64,000 nt of DNA, from assembly GCF_013204855.1 (NCBI RefSeq), contig NZ_JABMKZ010000024.1, positions 1 through 64,000 on the forward strand, written 5' to 3'. Source of the DNA: Paenibacillus alba (GTDB taxonomy: Bacteria > Bacillota > Bacilli > Paenibacillales > NBRC-103111). The translations under genes were made by a program, and so were the position numbers. Positions 18,006 through 27,556 of the stretch are shown here, one piece after another. Position 1 is the first letter of the stretch. Each line of letters begins with the position of its first letter. The notes under the pieces were generated by a model that was given only the letters and a program-made list of their open reading frames with translations, did no database searches and was not told the DNA's origin.

Positions 18006-20642
18006 CTACGGCGTAATCCGCAAAACAGGCCGGCTTGCCGCCGTCGCATTCTCTTTGGAGCCGTAGCTGACATACGTTGCAGAGCCGCCTGTCAGCGAGG
18101 AAACCTCAATCGCTACGTTTTTATTCGCGGAGGAGAGTGCACTCCGCACTTGGTCCGTTACATCGATCCAGACATAGCTGCCTGCCGCAGGAACTTTCCA
18201 TTCTGCCAGTGGGAGAGAGGCTGCTGGCTTATTGTTCCACGTCAGCGTGTTCTCAGACCATGGCTGCGCGACCACCTTCGCTTGATGTCTCACATCAACG
18301 CTGGGTGTCCCGCCTTCCGACAACAGGATGGCTGCCCGCGTCATCGTTCCGCTGTAGGAGGAAAGATCGAACTGCACGAAAGCGGTGCGGTTGTAGCCGA
18401 CGCTCTCATTTTTAACCTCCATATACCCTGCGGTCCCGTAATTCGTATTCCCGGTACTGCCATCCCGCACCCAGGCATCGGCCGAACTCGAAATGATAGT
18501 TGGGGCTGTGTTCCCAAACTTGGCGTGGAACGATTTCCCATAGGAACCGTTAACGTCAACCGACAGTTTCAGGGTAGGACTGTACTGCGTAACTGTAATC
18601 CCTGTATCCAGCCAAATGGCATTCGCATAGCTGCGGTTCAGCTCCACCTCAATGGTTCCCGTATTAGCCTGAGTCGGATCACTGATGGCCAAATCCAACA
18701 AACCTCCGGCTTCTTGGACCAACAAAGACGACTTCTTATTGACGGTGATCAGGCTGCCGCCATTCCCATCCCCGATTGTTTTGAGCCCGTCTTGCCATAC
18801 ATTCGCGGCTACCAGGTTCAAGTCCGTTTCCTTGACAGCTTGCGCGCTTGTCGTATTTTCTACGATCGCAACTGTGGGATTCGCCGCATAATTCTGTACT
18901 TGCGCGCTGCTCATATTCGGAAGCATGACATAGCTGTAAGCTGCATTGCTTGGATTCGTCCCGTGGTTCATCCATAACGTCATGTAATTAGCTGCAACCT
19001 GCTCTTTATAATTGCTTAGCACCAGCTTAGGCCGATAGGCAGCGTTCGCATTCTCTCGACTGGCATAGTAAACCCAACCATTAGCGTCCGCTGGGGAAGT
19101 TGCTGTAATCCGCAGTGAAAATACTTTCTGATTGCCTGCAAGTGCGGCTTGCAGAGCTTTGGTCACATCAATCGTGATCGGCGTCCCTGCCTGCATCCCG
19201 CTCCATTGCTGAAGTGGCGACAGCGGTACCGAGCTTGGCTTATTCGCCCAAAGCAATCCCGATTCGGTCCAGCTGTTGTCCGCAACCCATTCAGCGGTAT
19301 GCTGAATCGTATTCGCTGTTGTCCCAACGGAGGTAGGAACCAGCGTCACTTTAGCCGTGTCAAAAGTAACCCCATCCGGTACAAACGCACTGACATCAAA
19401 CTTCAGGTAGCTTTCTCTGGCATAGCCGCCGGTATCATTCTTCACAAGCAACGTGGATTCTGTCCCATGATTGGCTTCATTTTGCCTGACATAAGAATCC
19501 TCTGTATTAAACACGGTATATACGTTAGCCGTTGCTTGATTGATCTCGTTCCAAGTCCCCGTGCGCGCTTCCCGCTTCGCTTGAATCGTCGTGCCGCTTG
19601 GGAAATAGTATCCAACACTGGCGTCATTGCCACCCGTATCTCCTTGCAGATGCAGCCAGTTGGTTCCACTTAGCGCGGATGACCAGCCCAATGTGGTCGG
19701 CTGTGCGCTGCCATTCACGGTGAAAGCATTGCTGCCGCTTATTTGGCGATTATCCACGATGGTTTCTACCTTACGCGGAGTTCCATCCCAGCCATTCCCC
19801 GATTGTCCCGTATTCGTTATCCCTGCTCCAAGCGCTACGATTTCGTTGTCGAAAGTGAACCATGATTTTTTGGCAGTCAAATTCGACGGCGTCACAATCG
19901 CTCCGCCATTCCCGATATCGCCGGGCGCCTTCAAGTCCATGCCAATGGCCCCATAGCTGCCCAGCAGTTCAGCCCCACCTGTCCAGCTATTCGGACTCAT
20001 GTAATTCGTCCAGTTGCTGCTGGTGGTCCGCGTCTGTGTATCGACTGTTGTGCCTGGAAGACGATAAGGATTTACGGTTGGCCAGTAGTTTTCATATTGC
20101 GCCTTATCCGCATTATATAAATAGGTCATACCGTCGCCGGTGTACCAGCCTTTGACATTATTTTTGTTGCCGGATTCATATTTATCTACCCGCTTGGATG
20201 ACATACTGATGCCAAAGCCATATCCAGGCCGCAGCTGCAGAGCACGATCCTGATTCGGGAACAGGAACTGTCCGAGCTTCTCCCCTCGAGAAGGAATCGA
20301 CGCATCCGCTGCGATTTGTTTCAGCTGCACATATTGATAAATCGGCGCCGCATCCAGAATTTGATTCGTCAAATCCTGCGTAATCCAATATTTCAGCATG
20401 CTCTGAATCGCTTGTTTGGGATTGCCGGGATATGCGGCCCCCAGCTGGTCATTCGTCGCAGGCGCTGTCAGCAGCAGATAACAAATCGAAGACATGAGCC
20501 CCTTGGCGGTGAGAATGGGATCGGTATCCTTCAAACCTAATGCAGGACCATAGGCGATATTTCGCCCTCTCACCATATCCATAACATTCCCATTGTAAAT
20601 GAAGGGCTCCACGGAATAAAAATCCACCGGTACGCATGCCAT
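18006..20642 (-). pseudogene. Polysaccharide lyase family 8, 3' fragment (frameshifted)
   Basis: This is the C-terminal 878 residues of a PL8 enzyme whose N-terminal part is at 20570-21610. The fragment resumes exactly where the other diverges: VEPFIYNGNVMDMVRGRNIA carries the conserved PL8 Arg-rich segment, followed by the beta-sandwich domains of the lyase. The C-terminal ~450 residues hold two repeats of a DNRLRE/CBM96-like module. One contains SYVRQNEANHGTESTLLVKN, the other AWVRDGSTGNTNYGTAGYME, and they end YASRENANAAYRPKLVLS and YGSKENATAASRPVLRITP. These probably bind polysaccharide outside the cell. Read alone, the fragment would lack the catalytic Asn/His/Tyr residues and a signal peptide. 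Confidence 0.85.
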
Positions 20643-21610
20643 TTGTTCGTATCCGTGACATCCCAGCTGGAACCGCTTAGGATATGCAGCAGAATGCCTA
20701 CATCATTAAGCAATGATGTTCCATAACCGCCGATGTAGGGCATTGCCGCATGCTGGATAAATGAGCCGTCCGCATAAAACCCGTCACGGGCCGATGTATT
20801 GACGGCAGACGCTGGAGACACATAAGCAAACACGCTGCTCAGCGCATCACGGGCATCAGCCAGCTTCGCTGAATCTTTCATAATAATGCCTCTATAGGCA
20901 ACCGCAATCGCTTGATCCAGTAAATTCGCTCCGGTCATCACCGGGCTGCCGCTCACTGTTCTGGCCGCTGAGTTCGGGATGAACCGATTGACAGCATCCA
21001 TATAACTGGTTACCTGCACAGGCGTCAGCTCATTTTTCATCAGAAGCACAGTTTTGGTCAGAATCTGCGGCACCCCAATTTGCCAATGGAACCAGTTGCC
21101 ATATGTTGCAACGGTCGTGTTGTACTTCTGAACATTTAACCAATCAAGTGCGTTAATCACGTCTGTTTTGAGCGCAGCATTCTGATACATGACCGAACCC
21201 GGTGTGTAATAGCCCACAATCATCGCATACAAACGCCCATAAGAACCAGAAATATCTCCTGATTTGGTAAAGCTGTCCGTACTCGTAAAAGGCATGTCCA
21301 CCCATAAATAAGTACGATCTACACTGCGATTCATCAGATCCCAGTATCCTTTGCCACTTGTGCAAGGCGCCTGTGCAGCAGAGCATGAGGATATGAGGCT
21401 GTCCATGGCTGAAATTTTCGCCTGAAGCAAGGCATCCGTTACAGGCACAACATATTCCCCATCACCGAGAAGCAGTCTTTGCAGCTTCGTCCTCAACCCA
21501 TCGTACTCATCACTTGCCTGTACATACCTTGGGCTGATCCCTACTGCACATACGCTCACTACGACCAGACAAAGGCATAGCAGACTTACCGATCGAAGCA
21601 ATTTAGACAT
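20570..21610 (-). pseudogene. Polysaccharide lyase family 8, 5' fragment with signal peptide
   Basis: The first 346 codons of a secreted PL8 lyase (hyaluronate/chondroitin/xanthan lyase family; beta-elimination at uronic acids). It has a Sec signal peptide (LLRSVSLLCLCLVVVSVCAVG, then VQASDEYD). The alpha-toroid catalytic domain shows NWFHWQIGVP (Asn/Trp region) and DGSFIQHAAMPYIGGYG (catalytic His and Tyr). Family homology ends at WDVTDTNKWHAYRW. Adding one T to the five-T run on the minus strand (plus-strand A run 20618-20622) restores RWIFYSVEPFIYNG and joins it to the downstream frame. So it is one ~1200-residue enzyme broken by a single-base deletion, or a sequencing error. The intact enzyme would feed the adjacent ABC importer. 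Confidence 0.88.
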
Positions 21611-21958
21611 CGTATTAAATCCCTCCTTAGCTAAATGACTTGCTTACCAAGGATAAATTGTAATCGCTTTCTCGTATATCGACGATTTTTAGCTGATCGC
21701 TTTTTTTTATGAAAAAGCTCATTCTTTCGTTTTGATCCAGGAATGGGATTTGTTCTGTGAGGTACCAGCTCATGATAACGGCGTAAATTTTGCATTGACA
21801 GTCAGAAGGAATAGGAGATACAATTGTCAACAAACAACATGATTTTATTATAAAACAACATAAATACTACAACATGTACCAAAATACAATGTTTACTCAG
21901 GATTCGCATCCGGGCATGCCCACGCGTTTACTTTCACTCATAGTTTGGAGATGGTCCC
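21611..21958. other. Divergent intergenic region, AT-rich
   Basis: This 348-bp gap separates the lyase (minus) from the EamA gene (plus). It holds the lyase ribosome binding site (GGAGGGATTTAATACG before ATG) and a very AT-rich block (21835-21895) with a TATAAT on the minus strand that could serve as -10. I find no matching -35 I would trust, no gene and no repeat family member. Confidence 0.5.
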
Positions 21959-22816
21959 GTGTTTATCGTTTCACTGCTCCTTGTCGTTGCCTCAGGTCTT
22001 ACGCACGCCGTATGGAGTCTATTCACCAAAAGAAGCCACAATAAAAGTGTTTTCCTGTGGGCTATCGTCATGGTAACCACAATTGGGCTCCTTCCCTATT
22101 TAATCAGAGAACTGTGGATGAATCCTTTGTCTCTGAAAGCGTACGGATTTTTACTTTTATCTGCCTGTCTACAAAGCATCTATGCCCTGCTGTTGGCTCG
22201 AACGTACAATATGGGCGATCTTTCCCAAGTCTATCCGATTATGCGCGGCACCAGTACCCTGTTTATTCCGATCGGCAGCGTCTTGTTTCTTCGTGAATCC
22301 TTATCTGGATATGGATGGCTTGGATTGCTTTGCATGGTCTTTGGATTCCTTTGGCTTAGCGGTATTTTCACCCGTAAACCAACATCCATTGACGCAGGTA
22401 CAGTCAAACCATTCCTTATGGCCCTTAGTGTCGGCTTATGTACGACCTGTTACGTTTTTGTTGATCGCATCAACCTTCAGCATGTTTCCGCGATCTCATT
22501 GCTAGAGGTGACGAATATCGGGTTCATGGCTGCCCTGACGCCGATTGTTCTCCGCTCGAAACAGATCCGCATGGAATGGAAGCTGAATGCCAAAATCATT
22601 TTACTCGGTGCGCTCCTTAACCCAGGCTCTTACTTGCTATTTTTATTCGCTATGCAATATGCTCCTGTCGCCCATATCTCGCCAATCCGTGAAATCGGCA
22701 CCGTATTTGCCACCATTCTCGGCATTGTTGTACTCAAAGAAAAACAAGGAACACTGCGCATTATTTGTTCAATTCTCATTTTGATCGGCATTCTGGTTAT
22801 TAGCTTCTTTGGTTAA
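21959..22816 (+). CDS. EamA-family (DMT) transporter
   Basis: This 285-residue membrane protein has about ten predicted helices in two EamA halves. The conserved half-ends are visible (MRGTSTLFIPIGSVLFLRESLS and ISPIREIGTVFATILGIVVLKE). Members of the drug/metabolite transporter superfamily export metabolites or drugs; the substrate is unknown here. The start is a GTG at 21959 after GGAGATGG. It is followed by a family-B element, and I see no functional link to its neighbours. Confidence 0.88.
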   Translation: MFIVSLLLVVASGLTHAVWSLFTKRSHNKSVFLWAIVMVTTIGLLPYLIRELWMNPLSLKAYGFLLLSACLQSIYALLLARTYNMGDLSQVYPIMRGTSTLFIPIGSVLFLRESLSGYGWLGLLCMVFGFLWLSGIFTRKPTSIDAGTVKPFLMALSVGLCTTCYVFVDRINLQHVSAISLLEVTNIGFMAALTPIVLRSKQIRMEWKLNAKIILLGALLNPGSYLLFLFAMQYAPVAHISPIREIGTVFATILGIVVLKEKQGTLRIICSILILIGILVISFFG

Positions 22817-22854
22817 CAGTGACAACAGCCTTCGTTCCAGTTACATAGCAGAAA

Positions 22855-23032
22855 CCTGCAATTATGCATCTTTTTTGCCCCCGGTATAACCTTAATGATG
22901 AAATTCCTGCGTATCTGCATGCTTTTTAGGCCTTTTCTGGATTTGAGGATGAAAAGGCTAATAATACCTGCACAATCGCAGGCATTTCCACTTTTCACAC
23001 GTTTTCGTCAAAAAAACCTGCACTTTCGCAGG
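22855..23032 (+). repeat. Family-B element, copy 3
   Basis: Four palindromic 16-mers lie at 22855 (CCTGCAATTATGCATC), 22906, 22967 and 23017, with spacings 51, 61 and 50 and a total of 178 bp. The order and half-site variants match copy 2 (first unit ends GCATC). It fills the gap before the TetR promoter. Confidence 0.92.
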
Positions 23033-23141
23033 CTTTCCAGTTACGTGAACCAAACGCTTTATTCGCCAGAAAGGTGCGCCCCTGAAACCGCAATAAGGAC
23101 AATGGTTGTGTGCTGCTCTGCTGGCATCGAAAATGTCAACA

Positions 23142-23192
23142 TTGACATTATCCCATAATCATTTTATTATGATGTCAGTGAGTACTGACATC
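23142..23192 (+). promoter_or_regulatory. tetR promoter and operator
   Basis: A -35 TTGACA (23142-23147), a 17-bp spacer and a -10 TATTAT (23165-23170) precede a near-perfect palindrome at 23171-23192: GATGTCAGT and ACTGACATC arms, 4-bp spacer. The palindrome abuts the -10 and lies 20 bp before the tetR start, so binding would block transcription. The same half-sites recur before the MFS gene, which supports autoregulation by the TetR protein. Confidence 0.85.
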
Positions 23193-23211
23193 GTTACGAA
23201 AGAGGGATGGC

Positions 23212-23799
23212 ATGGATAACAGCAAGCTGGGAAGCGGCGAAAAGCTTCTGTTAGCAGCGCTCAATTTAATTGCGGAAAAAGGCTACAATGGGGTAACCAC
23301 CCTTGAAATTGCCACCGCCGCAGGGCTGAGCGAGAAAACCCTGTTTCGTCATTTCGGCAGCAAGCAGAAACTCCTCGAAGCGGCTTTCGACCGCTATCAC
23401 TACGCGGAAGAGATGAAGAAGCTTTTTAGTGAAAAGCTCGTATGGGACTTGGAAGAGGACCTGCTTCTGGTCAGTAAAACCTATCATGAAATCATGAACC
23501 GCAACCGGAAAATGATTCAAATCAGCTTCAAAGAAGAAAGCCAACTCCCCGGATTCCGCGAACGAACGCATAGGCATCCGCTGCAGCTGCTGGATATCTT
23601 AACGAATTATTTCATCACGATGGCCGAAAAAGGGAAAATAATTCCTGTCGACCCGGAGGCGCATGCCTTCGCCTTTATGATGATGCATTTCGGGGCTTTC
23701 ATGAATGATCTCGACAGCCATAAATACTATGCCAGTATTTCACTTGAGCCATTTATTCAGAATAGCGTAAAAATTTTTGCTAGGGCTTTGAAACCCTAG
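23212..23799 (+). CDS. TetR-family transcriptional regulator
   Basis: The 195-residue protein has an N-terminal TetR helix-turn-helix (LAALNLIAEKGYNGVTTLEI and AAGLSEKTLFRHFGSKQKLL, about residues 12-52) and a ligand-binding C-terminal domain that I cannot assign further. It precedes an MFS pump on the same strand, and the two genes carry matching operators (23171-23192 and 23817-23834), so it most likely represses both until a toxic ligand is bound. Start ATG at 23212 after AAGAGGGATGGC. Confidence 0.92.
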   Translation: MDNSKLGSGEKLLLAALNLIAEKGYNGVTTLEIATAAGLSEKTLFRHFGSKQKLLEAAFDRYHYAEEMKKLFSEKLVWDLEEDLLLVSKTYHEIMNRNRKMIQISFKEESQLPGFRERTHRHPLQLLDILTNYFITMAEKGKIIPVDPEAHAFAFMMMHFGAFMNDLDSHKYYASISLEPFIQNSVKIFARALKP

Positions 23800-23807
23800 T
23801 TTTTTTA
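23780..23807 (+). terminator. Terminator overlapping the tetR stop codon
   Basis: CTAGGG and CCCTAG form a 6-bp stem followed by a run of T residues. The tetR TAG stop lies inside the 3' arm. It separates tetR from the MFS gene, which has its own operator. Confidence 0.75.
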
Positions 23808-23816
23808 CCAAAGTAT

Positions 23817-23834
23817 TGTCAGTCAGTACTGACA
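23817..23834 (+). promoter_or_regulatory. Operator of the MFS transporter gene
   Basis: TGTCAGT and ACTGACA arms with a 4-bp spacer lie 29 bp before the MFS start codon. The half-sites are the same as in the tetR operator. Confidence 0.8.
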
Positions 23835-23862
23835 GTCTATTTTAAAAAGGACGTGATCCCCT

Positions 23863-25281
23863 ATGAAAGTATCCACACAAGATCAGCAGCAAATCGGCAA
23901 CAAATTAATGCGTGTCTTAATGTTCACCCTGACACTCTCCATGATGAGCGGCATCATGTTCAACATTGCCCTGCCTAAGATTAGTCTGGATTTCTCCCTT
24001 ACGATCGCACAGGTCAGTTGGCTCTCCTCTGCCTACATTCTGATCTATGCCATTGGCGCAGTCACCTATGGAAAGCTGGCAGATCGCTACAAGCTCAAGA
24101 GCTTGGTGACCTTCGGGCTCCTTCTATTCACTGTAGGCTCCTTGATCGGTCTGGCCTCCCACACCTTTGCAGTGGCCTTAATCGCACGATGCCTGCAATC
24201 GGCTGGAGCCGCTGTTATTCCCGCCATTGCGATGATTATCCCTTTGCGCTACTTCGCTCCTGAGCGAAGAGGTTTCGCACTTAGTATGACCGCAGTTGGT
24301 TTGGCGTTCGGTAATGCGCTAGGACCCGTCATCGCGGCTTTAATCGTGAGTACCCTGCACTGGCGCTGGTTATTCGCTGTCACTTTACTTGTGCTGATCA
24401 CACTTCCCTTTTACCGGAAGTATTTAGGGAATGAACAACCGGGAGCAGCTGGCAAGTTCGATTGGATCGGCGGTTTGCTGCTGGGTGTTACCATCGGCTT
24501 ATTCCTGCTCAGTGTAACCAAGGGCCTCTGGCTTCTATTGGGTGGACTACTTGCCTTGGGATTATTTATAGCACGTATCTGCACAGCCGGAGATCCTTTC
24601 ATTGCTCCCAAACTTTTTCAAAATAAGAAGTATACCCTTGGATTAACCATTGCGTTCCTCATCAGCGGAACCTGCTGCTCGCTTTTCGTGCTGAGCCCGC
24701 TCCTCTTGACGGATATTCAAAAGCTGCCCTCCGTTTGGATCGGCTTCGCGATGGTCCCGGCTGCCATTGCTTCTGCCTTTTTTGGACGTAAAGGAGGCAG
24801 ACTCGCAGATATCAAAGGCAACTCGTTTGTCGTTACTGTGGCTTCCAGCTTACTGCTGAGCTGCTTTGTTTTACTATCGACTTTTACCGGCGGATCCCCG
24901 CTGTTGATTGCTGTTTTTTTGATACTTGGCAATGTGGGGCAATCCTTCATCGTCATCGCCATATCCAATTCAGTTTCAAGAACCTTGCCTACAGATCAAG
25001 TTGGCGTTGGCATGGGCATGTTGTCGATGGTCAATTTCATCTCGCAAGGGATCGCCATTGGCATATACAGCAAGGTCGTGGATCTTGGATCCGCAGGAGT
25101 CCCGCATTGGAACCCGTTATACTGCTATTCCTCCGGTTCTATTTATAGTAATATCTGCCTCGTCATAGCCGTCTTGCAGCTTGTCGTTTTCATGCTCTAC
25201 TTCCTCACATTTGGTAGAGAGAAGCAGAAGAAAGCTATGGTTTCGAAGGAAACGGAGACTGCTGCTTTATCGAATATTTAG
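23863..25281 (+). CDS. MFS drug-efflux transporter
   Basis: This 472-residue membrane protein has about 12-14 predicted helices. The MFS A motif is visible as GKLADRYKLKSLVTFG (about 69-84). Motif C-like glycine/proline residues follow in MTAVGLAFGNALGPVIAAL (about 140-158). The length and layout fit the DHA group of proton-driven multidrug exporters. Its operator and the upstream tetR imply induction by its substrate. Start ATG at 23863 after AAAAAGGACG. The substrate is unknown. Confidence 0.9.
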   Translation: MKVSTQDQQQIGNKLMRVLMFTLTLSMMSGIMFNIALPKISLDFSLTIAQVSWLSSAYILIYAIGAVTYGKLADRYKLKSLVTFGLLLFTVGSLIGLASHTFAVALIARCLQSAGAAVIPAIAMIIPLRYFAPERRGFALSMTAVGLAFGNALGPVIAALIVSTLHWRWLFAVTLLVLITLPFYRKYLGNEQPGAAGKFDWIGGLLLGVTIGLFLLSVTKGLWLLLGGLLALGLFIARICTAGDPFIAPKLFQNKKYTLGLTIAFLISGTCCSLFVLSPLLLTDIQKLPSVWIGFAMVPAAIASAFFGRKGGRLADIKGNSFVVTVASSLLLSCFVLLSTFTGGSPLLIAVFLILGNVGQSFIVIAISNSVSRTLPTDQVGVGMGMLSMVNFISQGIAIGIYSKVVDLGSAGVPHWNPLYCYSSGSIYSNICLVIAVLQLVVFMLYFLTFGREKQKKAMVSKETETAALSNI

Positions 25282-25463
25282 AAGTGTGTGCTGCAAACAT
25301 ATTCGTCTCAAACAGATGTCATTTACCACTACACAACAATAATAGGCTGTCTCAAACGTCGAAAATGACTGCGAGGCAGCCCCTTCTGTTTTAGTGGCTC
25401 AATTGGGTACCGCTAACTGCAATAGCATCTGCAATTGCGACTGCAACCCCAACCCTGTTAGCA

Positions 25464-25677
25464 AATTCCACTGGAATTACTACAGTGTTATCAGGTTTGG
25501 GAGGTAGAAATACTGTTTTAACTGGAGTTTATCCAGTGAAATGCAAAAAACACCTTCCTAGAGGCCGCAAACCCAAATTCCACTGGAATTACTACAGTGT
25601 TATCGGGTTTCGGAAGGAGGAAATGCTGCTTTGACTGGAGTTTATCCAGTGAAATGCAAAAAACGCCTTCCTAGAGG
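25464..25677 (+). repeat. Family-D element: two ~102-bp direct repeats with four palindromes
   Basis: Two near-identical units (25464-25564 and 25575-25677) each contain CACTGGAATTACTACAGTG (stem CACTG/CAGTG) and ACTGGAGTTTATCCAGT (stem ACTGGA/TCCAGT). The four palindrome centres are about 25478, 25529, 25590 and 25642, giving 51, 61 and 52 bp: the geometry of families A-C with unrelated sequence. The surrounding 25282-25840 gap holds otherwise only the inverted repeat at 25729-25795. Confidence 0.85.
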
Positions 25678-25728
25678 GCACAGACAAGAAGCTGCATTAA
25701 AAGTCTGAAAGACCCCAGAGAATAATAA

Positions 25729-25795
25729 AAAGAAACCTCTCTTTGGCAAAATGGAGGTAGCACCCAACCATTTGAACAAAAAGAGAGATTTCTTT
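25729..25795 (-). terminator. Inverted repeat at the end of the injection-system operon
   Basis: Two 16-nt arms (AAAGAAACCTCTCTTT and AAAGAGAGATTTCTTT, one G-T pair) are separated by 35 nt. On the minus strand the hairpin ends in TTTCTTTTTATTATT. It lies ~45 bp after the last injection-system stop codon. The loop is long for a terminator, so the role is likely but not certain. Confidence 0.55.
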
Positions 25796-25840
25796 GTTTA
25801 CATATACCCTAGATCACAGCCTATTTCTTTGAATCAAAAT

Positions 25841-27523
25841 CTACTCCGCTCCACTGCCTGCCGAAGCCGCTTCCCGCATCGCGGCAGATAGCGCATCCTC
25901 AATGGAATCGCCGCCGCTGCGCACCGTGCTAGCCATCTCAGCGCTGTACGCCCACCACCGAACGCGAACATTCATAGGCTCTGAGGTTTGCTGCACTTTC
26001 ACGCCGATACGGAATGTCCCTTTCTGCGGATAAGCGATAGTACCAATCTTCACTTCAGGCGCATCCGGCTCAAATTCACTGCCTTTGAACACATCGGAAG
26101 CTCCGCCATACACACGATCCCCGCTGGACAGCATATCGGAGAACGCATCGCCGCTGCTCTCTTCCAGACTCGTGATGATCAGCACATTGCCTTCCCCGAG
26201 GCCATGCGCGATTTCGCCGGAGAAAAAGCTCTTGGTCGCTCGCCCGAATGGCGATACCGCGATCTTCGTAAACGGCTCGACGGGAATATCCGCCACACCG
26301 CTCAGAATACCGGCAATACCGCTGCCGCCACCGGCGGGAATGCTTAAATCAAAAGAAAGCTCACTAATCGCTTTATTATAGTTCACTTTGAATTCCGGAG
26401 GTTGACCCGGTGCCAAGGTTTTCACTTTGGACTTGGTCACGAACTGACCAGCTGTATCTTCGCGATATTGGCTCGTTTGCCCAAGTCTGTACATGACCGA
26501 AGAGTTATAGACATATTCGCCGAATGGAACCTGCTCAACATTTTCAATGACATATGTCGCTCCCATTTTGATCAAGCAGATCTTAGCCAAGTAAATACAT
26601 GGTTCCGTAGGGGCTTCTAACGAGGCTTCCAATGACTGCTTCACGAAATCATTCATAAGCTTCTCATGAACAGATGTAGGGATAATCTGCACTTCGCCTA
26701 CCGCTTGCGCTTGAATATCCAGCTGTCTGTCATCAAGCTTCAAAACAGCCGATCCCTGCTGAACGCCGATTGTGCTTTTCACAGAAGCTGTACTGTCAGC
26801 TCTAAGCAGTACCTTCATTTCATACTCGCTATCCGGCTCATCCTGCGGCTCTTGGAACGCTATGGTTGTGCCATCCATCGCTTCTACACGATCAGCCGCT
26901 AATTCATATTGAAAGGATAATCGGCCAGCTTTAAGCGTTTTCTCGAAGCGCAGCTTCATCTCGAACAATTGCCCTGGGTTCACATAACGTGGTGTTGTTT
27001 GTAGAACACGCACTTTGGAATCTTGATACAGCACGACCGTCTGATCCGACAAATTAGCCAAAGGCAGCGAAGCCGGATCAGGCGCATCCTCGCGAATAAA
27101 TACGCGGTAGCTCTCCAACACCCGATTATAATCATTAATTTCATCCGAACGAACGGATGAATTGGCAACGGCATGAACAGGCTCTTTATCCTTTTCGTCA
27201 TAGGCGATGCAGAGATACACATTCTTCGCGTATTCATTGTTGCTGAATCCATCCATCATCGACAGCTTCAGCGTCATCGGTGTTGGCACAACAATTTCCC
27301 GGCCAAGCGCGTCGATTGCAGCCCCCATTTCCACGGAAACGGATTTATCATCCACCGCAACAACCTGCAGACCTGTCAGCACGCCGGAGCCATGCAGCAG
27401 GCGATTCATCATTCGGCGCTTGTCGTTGAAATACTTTTGCTCGGACTCGAAATCCCTAACCGTCAACAGCTTTCCATAGAAATACCGATTTCGTTCAAAC
27501 GGGTAATATCGTGTTTTTTTCAT
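25841..27523 (-). CDS. Injection-system conserved protein, last gene of the cluster
   Basis: This 560-residue protein is the 3'-most gene of the injection-system operon. I use the ATG at 27523, preceded by GAGGGGAAAG. The N-terminus (RYYPFERNRYFYGKLLTVRD, then FNDKRRMMNRLLHGSGVLTGLQV) resembles a conserved protein type I associate with extracellular contractile injection systems and similar phage-tail-like particles. The middle is beta-rich. The C-terminal third contains glycine-rich stretches (LSIPAGGGSGIAGILSG) and ends in Ala/Ser/Gly. It could be a baseplate periphery or fibre-type structural protein; no enzymatic motif is seen. Function unassigned. Confidence 0.75.
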   Translation of the reverse strand: MKKTRYYPFERNRYFYGKLLTVRDFESEQKYFNDKRRMMNRLLHGSGVLTGLQVVAVDDKSVSVEMGAAIDALGREIVVPTPMTLKLSMMDGFSNNEYAKNVYLCIAYDEKDKEPVHAVANSSVRSDEINDYNRVLESYRVFIREDAPDPASLPLANLSDQTVVLYQDSKVRVLQTTPRYVNPGQLFEMKLRFEKTLKAGRLSFQYELAADRVEAMDGTTIAFQEPQDEPDSEYEMKVLLRADSTASVKSTIGVQQGSAVLKLDDRQLDIQAQAVGEVQIIPTSVHEKLMNDFVKQSLEASLEAPTEPCIYLAKICLIKMGATYVIENVEQVPFGEYVYNSSVMYRLGQTSQYREDTAGQFVTKSKVKTLAPGQPPEFKVNYNKAISELSFDLSIPAGGGSGIAGILSGVADIPVEPFTKIAVSPFGRATKSFFSGEIAHGLGEGNVLIITSLEESSGDAFSDMLSSGDRVYGGASDVFKGSEFEPDAPEVKIGTIAYPQKGTFRIGVKVQQTSEPMNVRVRWWAYSAEMASTVRSGGDSIEDALSAAMREAASAGSGAE

Positions 27524-27556
27524 AACTTTCCCCTCACCTTCCAAGGCTCATTTCGT

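Noticed and set aside
21627..21833. 68-codon minus-strand frame in the lyase/EamA gap
   Set aside because: No recognisable start region or domain; it covers AT-rich promoter-like sequence.
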